This document shows positions 21,568-31,574 of a DNA stretch of 64,000 nt, in pieces (the first letter of the stretch is position 1; each line of letters begins with the position of its first letter). Where the stretch lies: contig NZ_JAGTJJ010000022.1 in the NCBI RefSeq assembly GCF_028435365.1, positions 1-64,000 on the forward strand. The letters run 5' to 3'. The notes beneath the pieces were generated by a model. That model saw only the letters and a list, made by a program, of their open reading frames with translations, was not told the origin of the DNA and ran no database searches. The DNA is from Polyangium jinanense (GTDB taxonomy: Bacteria; Myxococcota; Polyangia; Polyangiales; Polyangiaceae). The position numbers and the translations under genes were made by a program.

Positions 21568-23521
21568 CGCACGCGCCTTCGGCCACGTCGCAGAACTCGC
21601 GCTGGATCTGCCCGAGCGTCGCGTCCTGCGCGAGCAGCTCCGGATCGAGCTCCTTGTAGAGCCTGTCCACCACGGGCGCCGCCGCCTCCGCGGCTTCGAG
21701 CACGCGCGTCGTCACCTCGGCCTTCGGCTCCGTCGCGGCGACGAGAAGATCCCGCGCCGGATCCACGAACACCGGCCCCACGTGCGCGATCGACTTCTCC
21801 AGCGTCGAAAGCACCTCGCCCACGTGCCGCTCCACGCCGGCCCGCCGCTCGCGCGCGAGCTGCCGGAGCGCCTCCTCGCGGCCCTGCGTCGCGGCCGTCT
21901 CGGCGCTCTGCACCATCGCCGTCACGTGCTGCCGCTCCACGCCGATTTGCTTCATGCGATTCAGCACGCGCACGGCCTCGTCCTTCTGCCGCCGCATCTC
22001 GGCCTTGAGCGCTTCCATCCGCTCGGCCACGCCGAGCTTCGCCTGCTGCAGCGATCCGAGCGCCTTGCGCGCGTCGTCCGCGGACACCGCCCGCGATGGC
22101 CTCGCCGCCCCGAGCTTCGTCCCGATCTCCCGGATCGTGAGCTCCAGCGTCGCCGCCTTGCTCTGCGCCTCCACGATCTGCCGCTCGAGCAGCGCTTGCT
22201 TCTGCTGCTCCGTCTGCACCTCGACCGACACGCTCGAATGATCGATCTGAAACTGCTGCAGCGTCGCGAGCCTTTGCCCGTAGACCGCCTGCTGCTGGGC
22301 CTTCTGCTCCTCCATCGCGGCGACCTTCGCGCGCCACTCGTCCTTGCCGAAGAGAACCGGCTCGTCCTTGCGTGTCTCCACGAGCTGCGCTTCGAGCGCC
22401 CCGAGCTCAGCGTGCCTTCGCCGGAGCTCGTCTTCGAGCAGCTTGATCGCCGCCTCGATCTGCCGTTGCCGCGACAGCACCGCGCCCGCGCTCTCGACCC
22501 GCGACGCTCGCTGCGCCGCGAGCCCTTCGAGCTCGATCCGCGTCGCCTCCGCCTGCTCGGCGGCCACCGCGAGATCCAGGATCGCGTGTGCCGTCGCGAT
22601 CTCCTGCGCGATCTCGGCGTCCTTCATCTGCGCCGCGGCCATCTCTCCTTCGAGCCTCGCTGCGGCCGTGGAGACGGCGTCTCGCGCGCGGCCGAGCTGG
22701 ATCTCCTCCTCGGCGAGGGACGCGACGCTCGCGCGCGCCTGCGTGAGCTCCTGCGATCCGGCCGGCGGCACGGTGACGAGCTCCGGCGGCAGATCCTTCG
22801 TGATCGGCAGCGTGTCCGGCCACGACGCGGTGGGCTCGGCGTTCACGAACGCGTAGAGGTTCTGGATCGCCTTGCGCAGGAAGGGCAGGCACGTCTGGTA
22901 GACGTGATCGAGCTTCGCCGCGTACTTGCGGTACTCCTCGGCCGCGATCTCGGCGTTCGAGAGATCCGGGAACGGCACCGCGCGCACGGCCTCGATCGTC
23001 TGCTTCGCGCGCGTCACCACGGTCTCGGCAAGCGGGCCGAACGCGGCCATCTTCTCGGCCCGCTCGGCGGCGGCGCGCGCCTCCTCCTCGGCGCGCAGGC
23101 GCGCGGCCGCGGTACGCGCCGCGTTCGGCAGCTCGCGTAGATCGGAGAGCCTGCGCCGATGCCCAAGGATCTCGTTCCGCGCGGACGCGACGAGCCGCTG
23201 CACGCGCGCGAGGTTCTGGTTGTCCTCGCCCTGGAAGCCGAACCTCCCGGCGACCTCGTAGATATCGTTCAGATCCGAAAGGTCTTTCTCGTCGACCGGC
23301 CGCCAGAGCGCGGCGATCGCTTCCTCCGACGGCGCGGGTTCTTCCAGCGCGGCGAGGAGCGGCGCGTAGGCGACGGGCGCGAGCGGCTCGGCGAGCGGGG
23401 CGAGCGCGTCCTTCGCCGTGAAGTGCAGACGCGTGAGGTTCTGCCAGGCGGCCGCGAGCTGGTTCACGACCGTCTGGTAAAACCGCACGTAACTCGACAA
23501 ACGCGCGAGATCGTAGGCCAC
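21548..23521 (-). CDS. Long coiled-coil protein, partner of dynamin-like GTPase
   Basis: 657 residues from ATG 23521. No signal or membrane segment. The N-terminal about 120 residues are helical (MAYDLARLSSYVRFYQTVVN). From about 140 the chain is rich in Ala, Glu, Gln and Arg with long heptads: RAEEEARAAAERAEKMAAFG, QLGRARDAVSTAAARLEGEM, RQRQIEAAIKLLEDELRRRH and MEEQKAQQQAVYGQRLATLQ. The start lies 3 bases after the stop of the dynamin-like gene, so the two are almost surely co-transcribed and co-translated. It may bridge or scaffold GTPase oligomers on membranes. Its 3' end overlaps the kinase gene by 20 bases in convergent orientation. Confidence 0.87.
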
Positions 23522-23524
23522 GGA

Positions 23525-26185
23525 TCACGCTCCTGCCGTCGCGGGGCGGGCCGCGGCGGGCTTCTGCGGTTCGGACTTCGTGACGGGCGCGCTCCCGCCG
23601 AAGAGCTCTTCGAGCGCCTCGATGTCCGCGCGCGCGCGATCCTTCTCCGCCTCGATCGCGGCGAACTTGTGCGGCCAGATCCGCGCGCACTCGCTGCGCA
23701 CCCAGCGCCGGAGCGACTGCTCCCCTTCCCGATCGAGCCACGAGTCGTGCACCGTCCGCACCGCCTCCTCGTGGTATTTCTGCAGGCCGCGCGGGTGCTT
23801 CGCCAGCGCTTCGAGGAAGTCGCAGATCCGCTCCACGTCCACGCGCACCCGCGCGAGCATCTTCGACCAGTCGCGCACGTTCCCCGGCGTCGCCGCTTGC
23901 GCCGACGCCGCGCCGGGGTTCGTCTGCGGAGGCTTCGTGCTCCCGGCCGGCGCCGCGCCTGCTTGCGGGGCCGGCTGCTGCCTCGCCACGGGCATCGCGG
24001 CGCCCACCGTGGGAAAACCGCCGATCGCCGGCGCGGGCGCGGGGGCCGTGGCCGCCGTGGTCCCGTCGGCTTTTTCCTCGCCGAACCCGAGCTTCGCCTT
24101 CACCGAACCGATGACGCCGCTCGCGGTCGCGGCCGCGCCCGTCGCCTGCGCCTTGTCGGCGATCCCCATCCCGAAGAACTGCTCGAGCCCGCGCATCTCG
24201 CGCTCGCGGATCTCGCGATCGTACGGATCCGTCGCGTCGAGGATGTCCACGATCTGCCGCGCGAAGTACCGCGAGAGCACCTCGAACGCGACGTCCGCCT
24301 TGGCCATCTCCTGGTTCTGGTACCGGACCACGCTCTCCGACACGTGTCCCGACCGACCGAGCGCATCGATCCGCTCGATGAGCGTCTTGCCCGCCGGAAG
24401 CAGCACTTCGAGCCGCCCACCTTCGTAGCCTGCCTCGATGAACATCTCGTGCAGCATCCGCTCCACGCTCTCACGGGCCGTGTTGCGGAAGTCCTCGCCG
24501 AGCCCCGCGATCCGCGACGCCACGCGCTCGCGCATCTGCTTGCGCATCTCGATCTCGACGGCCGTCTCGTTCATGAGCCCCGGGCTCGGCATCTGCCGCC
24601 GCTTCGCCTCCGCCTCCTCGGGCGTGAGCCGCGCCAAGAGATCGTTCCGGATCTGATCGATCCGCACATCCGCGCGCGCGGCCCGGGCCGACCGCTGCGT
24701 GTCGCTCATCTCGAAGTCCATGAAGGCCGACATACGCTTGCGGATCTCGGGCAAGAGCCCCGTCGGATCCTCGCCCGACTGGATGTGCTCGTAGTGCAGA
24801 TCGAAGACCTGCTCGGCGCGCCGATCGAACTCCCGATCGCTCAGCCCGTCCTTCACGGTCACGAGCACGCCGCGGAGCAGCGCCTCGACCTCGCCGAACT
24901 CCGCGTTGATCGCCTGCGTCACCTTGCGATCGAGCGCCTCGACGTCGGTCGAGAGGTACCGCTCGACGGCGTCCTTCAGTTTGTCGAGCCCGTTCACGGG
25001 CGTCGTCGTGCCGAAGAAGTCCATGAGCTGCCGCGCCACCGGGTGCTGCGTGTCGACGCCCTGGTGCACCCACACCTTCGAGTACGGGAAGATCCGATCG
25101 ACGCCCTGCTCGCGGAAGTTCCGCGCGGCCAGCGACCAGTGCCAGTTCCCGTTCTCGTCGGCGTGATCGAAGAGGTCCACCTTCGTCAGGACCACGAAGA
25201 TCCGGTCCTTCAGCGAGATGCTCCGATCGGCCGTCTGCGCCATGCGGAGCAGCTCGACCTCGTTTCGCACGAGCGACGGCCGCGTGATGTCCTTGACGAA
25301 GATCGTGACGTCGACGTCGTTCGCGAGCGCCTCCTCGGTGTCGCGCCGCGCCTTATCCGAGGGCGCGTCGATGCCGGGCAGATCCATCAGCTCGACGCCG
25401 GGCATCGCGCCCTCGACGGGGATCGTGACCGTGACGATCTTCACGGCTCGCACGCCCGGGTAGGGCCTGTTCCCGTTCTTCGTATCCTTGAGCGCGATGT
25501 AGGGCCGGATCTGCTCGGCGAGCGCGTCGAGGCTGCTCGCCGTGATCTTCTCGGGCGTTCGACCGAGCCGGGCCTTGATCTCGGACAGACCCGCGCTGAT
25601 CTCCACGAGCTCGGCGAGCGCCGTCTGCTCGCGCCGCCCGGCGCGATCCGGATCGTCGACGTCGTAGCCTTCGCGCGTCTTGAAGCTCGCCTTGAGCCGC
25701 AGGATCTCGGCCTGGTTCAGGCCTTGCCAGCGCTCGACGCTCCCGGGCTCGAGCGCGTCGAAGTAGCTCTGGATGCGCGCCTTGAAGTCGGCCTCGTTGT
25801 AGTACGTGACCGTCGCGGAAAACTGCCCGGCCTCGCCCGGCTCGATGACCGTGGTGCTCCAGGTGCAGCGCTCCGCCTCGCTCGGCAGGAGTTTTTCGCT
25901 CTTCAGCCACGCCGAGAGGAACGCGCTCTTGCCCTGCTTCTCCAGGCCGACGACGCCGATCTTCACGACGCCCTTGGCGAGCCGCTTCTCCCGATCGAGC
26001 GCGCGCCCGCGCAGATCTTCGAGCTTGCTGCGGATCTGACGGAGCTGGCGGGCGTTGTCGCTCTCGGGCTGGAAGTAACTCGCGAAGCGGTCGCAGAGCT
26101 GGCGGTACCGGAGCACCTTGTCGGCGATCCGGCGCAGCTCGCGAGCGTTCTCCTTGCGGCCTTCAGGGCTCCACATGGCCGACAT
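23525..26185 (-). CDS. Dynamin-family GTPase
   Basis: 886 residues. GTPase motifs are complete: P-loop GLEKQGKSAF (80-89), a probable switch Thr in CTWSTTVIEPG, DLPGID (about 267-272, DxxG) and LTKVD (about 335-339, TKxD). An 80-residue helical lead comes first. After the G domain, long amphipathic helices (about 400-660) match dynamin-like stalks. A Pro/Ala/Gly-rich region lies at about 690-755. Bacterial dynamin-like proteins remodel membranes, and some act in stress or phage protection. ATG 26176 is an alternative start. It leads the operon with the coiled-coil gene and is divergent from the P-loop ATPase across 89 bases. Confidence 0.92.
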   Translation of the reverse strand: MSAMWSPEGRKENARELRRIADKVLRYRQLCDRFASYFQPESDNARQLRQIRSKLEDLRGRALDREKRLAKGVVKIGVVGLEKQGKSAFLSAWLKSEKLLPSEAERCTWSTTVIEPGEAGQFSATVTYYNEADFKARIQSYFDALEPGSVERWQGLNQAEILRLKASFKTREGYDVDDPDRAGRREQTALAELVEISAGLSEIKARLGRTPEKITASSLDALAEQIRPYIALKDTKNGNRPYPGVRAVKIVTVTIPVEGAMPGVELMDLPGIDAPSDKARRDTEEALANDVDVTIFVKDITRPSLVRNEVELLRMAQTADRSISLKDRIFVVLTKVDLFDHADENGNWHWSLAARNFREQGVDRIFPYSKVWVHQGVDTQHPVARQLMDFFGTTTPVNGLDKLKDAVERYLSTDVEALDRKVTQAINAEFGEVEALLRGVLVTVKDGLSDREFDRRAEQVFDLHYEHIQSGEDPTGLLPEIRKRMSAFMDFEMSDTQRSARAARADVRIDQIRNDLLARLTPEEAEAKRRQMPSPGLMNETAVEIEMRKQMRERVASRIAGLGEDFRNTARESVERMLHEMFIEAGYEGGRLEVLLPAGKTLIERIDALGRSGHVSESVVRYQNQEMAKADVAFEVLSRYFARQIVDILDATDPYDREIREREMRGLEQFFGMGIADKAQATGAAATASGVIGSVKAKLGFGEEKADGTTAATAPAPAPAIGGFPTVGAAMPVARQQPAPQAGAAPAGSTKPPQTNPGAASAQAATPGNVRDWSKMLARVRVDVERICDFLEALAKHPRGLQKYHEEAVRTVHDSWLDREGEQSLRRWVRSECARIWPHKFAAIEAEKDRARADIEALEELFGGSAPVTKSEPQKPAAARPATAGA

Positions 26186-26274
26186 GGCAAGCCATGCCTG
26201 CCGTGGGTGTCAACAGGGATGAGGGGGCGAAAGCTTCCCTGCCTTGGGGCCGACGCTTGGTCTACACTTCCCTC

Positions 26275-27711
26275 GTGTCGAACACGAGCGTCCAGATCCC
26301 GAATCGCTTCGAGGGTCTGGAGAGAATGATAAGGCACGGCGACGAGCTCTCCTCGATTGTTCGGCCCGTGCGTGGGGCGCTCAACGCCATCGACGAAATT
26401 TACGACGACATGCAGAGCGCATGTCAGGGCGCCTTCCTGGTCCTCCACGGGCAACCGGGCTCCGGCAAGTCCACCTTCCTGCACACGTTGAAGCTCTTTC
26501 GTGACGGTGTGCGAACCATCAAGGTGGATGCCGAGCAGCCCATCCCCGAAGCGCTGGAGGAGCTCCTCGAGCCCCACGAGCGGCTGCGCGTCGTCGTCCT
26601 GGCGGGGCGCGAGGCGCTCCCGAGCACATCGGAGGCAGACATGGAGCTTGCGCTCCATGCCATCAACCAGTTCATCCGTTCACGCGAGGGGCAACGAACG
26701 CTCGTCGTGTGGCCATGTACCGGCGAAGACGTCGCGCAACGCATCCTCGCGAAGGCCAACAAAATCGGCGGCGACGCGTTGCTCGGCGTATACGACAAGG
26801 GTTATTGCTTCGAGGGGCCGCCCAAGTCCGAATACGTCGACATCGCGCGTGGCACCATCCAGGCCCTGAACGGCGGAGCCTCGCTGATCGCCCTGGGGAT
26901 CACCGAAGAGCGCGCCCGAGAGCTCGCGGCGAAGGCGACGACCATTGGCAATTTCTTCAACAGCCTCCGGATGGAAGAGCGCCGCAACCGCACGGCCCTC
27001 GCCAACCTCTTGCCCGAGCAAGCGCGGCACAACCTCTGGATCGTGGTGATCGCAGGCAACGACCCCGAGACGGAGGTCGGCACACTCACGAGTGGTGCCC
27101 ATTTCAGCGCGGACATCGAGAGATTGCTCGCCTCGACGGACGCGAACGTCGTGCAGGACCTCAAGCGGTACCCGGACAAGCTCGGTCTCCTCGGCCGCTC
27201 CTTCGACGCGCGGATCCTCTACATCCCCATCATGACTGCGATGTCCATCATGCGTGATTACGCGGACGCGGACCTCCGCGCGCGCCTCAAAGAAGCGAAG
27301 TTCCCCGTGACGGAGCCGGGCGATGGCCTCGACCGGCTGCGCGAGAGTCAACTCGGCCTTGCGTTCCAGGGGCAGCCGGTGACGATCCGGAGCGTCGGAC
27401 GAAAGCCTGGCAAGGAACGCAAGGACGAGTTCCAGAAGCTGAGCCAGTACGCGAGCAAGGACGATGGCGCGCTCAATCGCACCATGGGCGAAGCGCTCGA
27501 GGCGGCGGGCCTCATCAAAGCGTACAAGCCCGAGGATGGTCTCGGCGTCACGCAGAACCGCAACAGCGATGTGCTGTGCGCGACAGCGGATGGGTCGGTC
27601 CGATTGGAGTTCATGTGGCGCGTTGAGACATCGGTCGGCGACATCGCCCGTTACGTGCTGGAGAAGCTCTATCAATACGGCAAGGCGATCGGTTACCTGA
27701 ACGGCACCTGA
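26275..27711 (+). CDS. P-loop ATPase of unknown function
   Basis: 478 residues from GTG 26275; ATG 26326 (MIRHGDELSS) is the main alternative, and neither has a clear Shine-Dalgarno. Walker A is GQPGSGKSTF (about 58-67). A Walker B-like strand is RLRVVVLAGRE (about 102-112). Further blocks: QRTLVVWPCTGEDVAQRILA, LWIVVIAGNDPETEVGTLT, ILYIPIMTAMSIMRDYAD. The C-terminal about 100 residues (KLSQYASKDDGALNRTMGEA, LEAAGLIKAYKPEDG) look like a winged helix. The layout recalls ATPases of defence or DNA-handling systems, but I recognise no named family. It is divergent from the dynamin-like gene. Confidence 0.8.
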   Translation: MSNTSVQIPNRFEGLERMIRHGDELSSIVRPVRGALNAIDEIYDDMQSACQGAFLVLHGQPGSGKSTFLHTLKLFRDGVRTIKVDAEQPIPEALEELLEPHERLRVVVLAGREALPSTSEADMELALHAINQFIRSREGQRTLVVWPCTGEDVAQRILAKANKIGGDALLGVYDKGYCFEGPPKSEYVDIARGTIQALNGGASLIALGITEERARELAAKATTIGNFFNSLRMEERRNRTALANLLPEQARHNLWIVVIAGNDPETEVGTLTSGAHFSADIERLLASTDANVVQDLKRYPDKLGLLGRSFDARILYIPIMTAMSIMRDYADADLRARLKEAKFPVTEPGDGLDRLRESQLGLAFQGQPVTIRSVGRKPGKERKDEFQKLSQYASKDDGALNRTMGEALEAAGLIKAYKPEDGLGVTQNRNSDVLCATADGSVRLEFMWRVETSVGDIARYVLEKLYQYGKAIGYLNGT

Positions 27712-27819
27712 ACCGCCCTCCCCGCCCGGAAGCCTTGACGGTCGATCGCCCTTGGCCGCAGCCTCCCGCGCGCCGCCACGCCGGAGCCGCCCGCGGCAGA
27801 GACCACCCCCTGAAGCCCG

Positions 27820-28158
27820 GCGCACGTGCGGACGGCAGCTCGGGCGTCGGAAAACGCACCTGCGATGGTGCAGGACCCTTCGCAAGCGCCTGAGGAACCC
27901 TCCCGCGATGGTGCGGAAGCCTCTGCAATCGCCTGCGTGACGCCCCGCGGAGATGCCGGACCGTTCGCAAGCGGCTCTCCATGCGTTCCGCAGACGTGCG
28001 GGGAGCGCCTCGGCCGCCTGAGCGCGTCTCCGCACCATCGCGGTGGCCGCCGCGAGCCGGTTGCGGAGCTCTCTGCACCATCGCATGTGGCTTCTCCGAC
28101 GACTGCGCGCGCTCCGGCACGAGATCGGCAGCTCCCCGACACGCGTCAACCCCCGAAG
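27820..28158. repeat. Degenerate tandem array, alternating 42/43-bp period (8 units)
   Basis: Units start at 27820, 27862, 27905, 27947, 27990, 28032, 28075 and 28117, so spacings alternate 42, 43, 42, 43, 42, 43, 42. Each begins with a related ten-base core (GCGATGGTGC, GCGGAGATGC, GCAGACGTGC, GCACCATCGC). The core reads as either strand because GCGATGGTGC is the complement of GCACCATCGC. The remainder of each unit is only loosely conserved. Non-multiples of three argue against coding. It lies in the 473-base gap between the P-loop ATPase gene and a lipoprotein gene, which holds no supported gene. Confidence 0.75.
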
Positions 28159-28184
28159 GCACGCCATGATACCGTGCGCTCGCC

Positions 28185-29300
28185 ATGCCTCGCGCCCCGG
28201 GCTTCCCGCTCCTCGTCTTCCTCGCGGCTTGCGCCTCCCCGCCCCCGCCCCCGGCGCCCCCGCCGCTCGTCGCCATCCCGCCGCCTCCCGCCGCCGCGCC
28301 TCCCGCGCCCCCGGACCCGCCACCGCCGGAAAAGCCCTTGCCTCCGCCCGTCGCGCTCGACGCCCCGGTCGCGTGCGCCTTTGAAGCGGCGCAGTGGAGC
28401 GGCGCTGCGGACGTCACGAACCTCGCCTTGCTCCCCGACGCCACCCCCTTCGCCCGCATCCGGGGCGGCGCGGCTCGGCTCTCCATCCCCGTCGGACCCG
28501 TGGGCGACACCCTCCTCCGGATCCGCGACCAAGGCGTCACCGTCGAAGGCCACACCCCCGCCTCCGCCTCGGTCCTCCGCGCGAACGTACCCATCGTCAT
28601 GAATGGGTTCGCCATTCCGACGATCTTCGCCCACCTCGGCTGGTCTACCGCCGAAGGCCAATCCCTCACCGTGACGCACCCCGACGCCGAGGAGCTCGAA
28701 GTCCTCGACCCGCCCCTCCGCGCCACGCGTCCGTGCGGCGACGTCGGCCTCGAAGGCGACTCCTTCTCGGCGGAGGACGCCGTCCCCGGCGGGGGGGAAG
28801 CGAAACGGAAGGAGGTCAAAATCATCCTGCCCGGGAGCCCCGTGCCCCTCTCGCTCGAACCCAAGGGCAAACCCGTCGCCCGCATCACGCTCTCGACGGC
28901 GACCCACGTGAGCGTCTTCGAATCCCGCGGCGGCATGTCGCGCATCTCGCTCCCGGTGGACACGCTCTACGTGTTTGGCTGGGTGAAAACATCGGACCTG
29001 AAGCCGTCCCGATCGCTCACCGGATACGGGTCCGGCGGCGGCCGCGGGGGCATCCGGCACCCTCCGTTCGTCGTGAAGGAACGATTGCGCTGCGAGCACG
29101 ACGTGCCGCTCGTCGCGGAGGCCGGAGGCGAGCGCAGGACGGTGGGTTCGATCGGGAAAAACACCACCCTCGAGATCCTGGACCGCACCAAGGACGAGGC
29201 GCGTGTACGCGTCTGGACCAGGGTCATTCACATGGCCGAGAGCACGAGCTTCCTCGTACGCAGCGTCGACATTTCCGGCTGCTCCCGCATCGACGGCTGA
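28185..29300 (+). CDS. Proline-rich lipoprotein
   Basis: 371 residues. Lipobox FLAACAS (Cys16), then a Pro/Ala spacer to about residue 58 (APPPLVAIPPPPAAAPP). The mature domain is strand-rich: CAFEAAQWSGAADVTNLALL, IPVGPVGDTLLRIRDQGVTV, LEPKGKPVARITLSTATHV and IVMNGFAIPTIFAHLGW. It ends with two Cys-containing segments (RLRCEHDVPLVAEAG, VRSVDISGCSRIDG). The C-terminal IGKNTTLEILDRTKDEARVR resembles an SH3-like strand pattern. No enzyme motif. Common in size and design to outer-membrane lipoproteins of this order; role unknown. Confidence 0.82.
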   Translation: MPRAPGFPLLVFLAACASPPPPPAPPPLVAIPPPPAAAPPAPPDPPPPEKPLPPPVALDAPVACAFEAAQWSGAADVTNLALLPDATPFARIRGGAARLSIPVGPVGDTLLRIRDQGVTVEGHTPASASVLRANVPIVMNGFAIPTIFAHLGWSTAEGQSLTVTHPDAEELEVLDPPLRATRPCGDVGLEGDSFSAEDAVPGGGEAKRKEVKIILPGSPVPLSLEPKGKPVARITLSTATHVSVFESRGGMSRISLPVDTLYVFGWVKTSDLKPSRSLTGYGSGGGRGGIRHPPFVVKERLRCEHDVPLVAEAGGERRTVGSIGKNTTLEILDRTKDEARVRVWTRVIHMAESTSFLVRSVDISGCSRIDG

Positions 29301-29354
29301 GCACGAAAGCGGCCGAGCGCAGGTGGTCACGGCTCTTTCCGTCCGCCTGCGCTA

Positions 29355-29371
29355 AGTGATAACTTATCACT
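29355..29371. promoter_or_regulatory. Perfect 17-bp palindrome before the antiporter gene, likely operator
   Basis: AGTGATAA-C-TTATCACT: two 8-base arms around one base. It lies in an AT-rich island in otherwise GC-rich DNA, ends one base before AGGAGG (29373-29378) and 15 bases before ATG 29386. A bound dimer would cover the ribosome site or transcript start. The XRE-type regulator encoded downstream in the same unit (31575) is the obvious candidate binder. Confidence 0.75.
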
Positions 29372-29385
29372 CAGGAGGCCGAGCC

Positions 29386-31566
29386 ATGCATGCGATTACG
29401 CACAACCCGCTGACCCTGCTCATCTTGCAGATGACGGTCGTCGTGGCCCTGTCACGGCTGCTCGGCGCGCTCCTCCGGCGGATAGGCCAGCCCATGGTCA
29501 TCGCCGAGATCACGGCCGGCATCCTCCTCGGCCCCTCCTTGCTCGGGTTGGTTGCGCCGGGCGTCATGGATGCGGTCTTCCCGAAGAGCTCGATGCCCGT
29601 GCTCGGCATGCTCAGCCAGGTCGGGCTCGTCCTCTTCATGTTCCTCATCGGGCTCGAGCTCGACCCGAAGCTCCTCAAGAACCGCGGCCGCGCCTCGGTC
29701 GTCATCAGCCACACGAGCATCGTCATCCCCTTCGCGCTCGGCGCCCTCGCGTCCTCGTGGCTTCGCAGCCGCCTCTCCGAGCCCGACGTCCCGTTCACCT
29801 CGTTCGCCCTCTTCATGGGCGTCGCCATGAGCATCACGGCGTTCCCGGTCCTCGCGCGCATCCTCGCCGAGCGCCGCCTGCTCCGGACCAAGGTCGGCGC
29901 CCTCGCCATCACCTGCGCCGCCGTTGATGACGTGACGGCCTGGTGTCTGCTCGCGTTCGTCGTCTCCACCGTCCGCTCCACGGGCCTCGACGGCGCCGTC
30001 CGCACGACCGTCATGGCCCTCGGCTACATCGCCGTGATGCTCTTCGTCGTGCGGCCCTTCCTCGCGCGGCTCGGGGCGCGCGTCGGATCGGGGCAACACG
30101 TCAACCAGGGCGTCGTCGCGATCTCGCTCCTGCTCCTGCTCGTCTCCAGCATGGTCACCGAGGCCATCGGGATCCACGCGCTCTTCGGCGCCTTCGTCCT
30201 CGGCGCCGCGATCCCCAAGGACGGCGGCCTCGCCGAGGCGCTCGCGCACAAGCTCGAAGACCTCGTCGTCGTGCTGCTCCTGCCCCTGTTCTTCGCGTAC
30301 AGCGGCCTGCGCACGCAGATCGGCCTCCTGTCGAGCCCGCATCACTGGGGCATCTGCGCCTTGCTCATCCTGCTCGCCTGCCTCGGCAAGTTCGGCGGCA
30401 GCGCCCTCGCCGCGCGCTTCACCGGCCTCGGCTGGCGCGAGTCGAGCGCGATCGGAATCCTCATGAACACCCGCGGGCTCATGGAGCTCGTGGCCCTCAA
30501 CCTGGGCCTCGATCTCGGCGTCATCTCGCCGACGCTGTTCACGATGATGGTGCTGATGGCGCTCTTCACGACCTTCATCACCACGCCGCTCCTCCAGCGC
30601 ATCTACCCGTTCGAGCTCTTCGCCAAGGAGGTCGCCGACACGCCCGAGGCGACGCCCGTGCCCGTGAACCAGGCGCCGCCCTTCACCGTCGTCATGTGCG
30701 TCGCGGATGATCGCACCGGCCCCGGCATGGTCACGCTCGGCCACGCGCTCGGCGGACCCGCGGCGGCCGAGCGGCTCTACGCACTGCACCTCATCCATCC
30801 CGACGATCGCGCCTCGTTCGTCCTCCGCCAGGAGCGCGGCGACACCTCGAGCGACGGCGACGCACTCGAACCCCTGCTTTCCCGCGCCACGTCCCTCTCG
30901 GTCCCGGTCAAACCGCTGAGCTTCGTCTCCGGCGAACCCGCCGTCGACATCTGCCGCGTCGCCGAGGCCAAGCACGCCGATCTCCTCCTGCTCGGCTGGC
31001 GCAAGCCGCTCATCGGCAAGGCCGCGCTCTCGGGCACGGTCTACGAGGTCATGAAGCGCGCGCCGGCCGACGTCGCCGTGCTCGTCGATCGAGGCCTCAC
31101 GCAGATCCGCCGCGTCCTCGTGCCCTTCCTCGGCAGCGCGCACGATCGCGCGGCGCTGCGCCTCGCCCAGCGGATCACGCACATCGCCGGGGCAGACGTG
31201 ACCGTGCTGCACGTGGTCGCCAAGGGCCGCGACGGCGGCAAACCGCTCGGCGCGAAGGCGCGCGTGGAGGAGGTCTTCCAGGAGCCCGGGGCCGCGGGCC
31301 AGGTGAAGTTCGAGGTCGTCGAGCACGACGTGCCCTCCGAGGCCGCGCTCGCCGAGGCCGCGCGTGGGTACGACCTCGTCATCGTGGGCGCGGGGGCCGA
31401 GTGGGGCCTCTCGGAGCGCCTGTTCGGCCTGCAAGCCGAGCGCATGATCCACGCCTGTCCGATCTCGCTGCTCGTCGTCCACCAGCACGGCGAAGTCCGC
31501 GCCGCGGCGCCGAAGCCCTCGCTCGCCACGATCGTCCGGGCGACGGGTGAACAAGCTTCATCCTGA
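29386..31566 (+). CDS. CPA2-type monovalent cation/proton antiporter with C-terminal universal-stress domains
   Basis: 726 residues. AGGAGG lies seven bases before ATG 29386, settling this start over ATG 29356. Residues about 1-410 hold about 12 membrane segments with CPA2 features: IGQPMVIAEITAGILLGPSL, FLIGLELDPKLLKN, and a DD pair in AAVDDVTAWCLLAFV (the transport Asp site). The cytosolic half (about 430-715) has two universal-stress-like domains: FTVVMCVADDRTGPGMVTLG and RRVLVPFLGSAHDRAALRL. The family exchanges K+ or Na+ for H+. It is followed after 8 bases by the XRE-EIIA regulator, so the two form an operon controlled from the palindrome region. Confidence 0.94.
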   Translation: MHAITHNPLTLLILQMTVVVALSRLLGALLRRIGQPMVIAEITAGILLGPSLLGLVAPGVMDAVFPKSSMPVLGMLSQVGLVLFMFLIGLELDPKLLKNRGRASVVISHTSIVIPFALGALASSWLRSRLSEPDVPFTSFALFMGVAMSITAFPVLARILAERRLLRTKVGALAITCAAVDDVTAWCLLAFVVSTVRSTGLDGAVRTTVMALGYIAVMLFVVRPFLARLGARVGSGQHVNQGVVAISLLLLLVSSMVTEAIGIHALFGAFVLGAAIPKDGGLAEALAHKLEDLVVVLLLPLFFAYSGLRTQIGLLSSPHHWGICALLILLACLGKFGGSALAARFTGLGWRESSAIGILMNTRGLMELVALNLGLDLGVISPTLFTMMVLMALFTTFITTPLLQRIYPFELFAKEVADTPEATPVPVNQAPPFTVVMCVADDRTGPGMVTLGHALGGPAAAERLYALHLIHPDDRASFVLRQERGDTSSDGDALEPLLSRATSLSVPVKPLSFVSGEPAVDICRVAEAKHADLLLLGWRKPLIGKAALSGTVYEVMKRAPADVAVLVDRGLTQIRRVLVPFLGSAHDRAALRLAQRITHIAGADVTVLHVVAKGRDGGKPLGAKARVEEVFQEPGAAGQVKFEVVEHDVPSEAALAEAARGYDLVIVGAGAEWGLSERLFGLQAERMIHACPISLLVVHQHGEVRAAAPKPSLATIVRATGEQASS

Positions 31567-31574
31567 AACACGCC

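Noticed and set aside
23159..26329. Very long plus-strand frame opposite the dynamin-like gene
   Set aside because: Composition (Arg/His/Leu-rich) is that of an antisense frame, with no motif; the minus-strand protein has full GTPase signatures.
27826..28602. Protein coded by the 42/43-bp array
   Set aside because: Period is not a multiple of three and frames show no signal, domain or ribosome site. The lipoprotein at 28185 is better supported.
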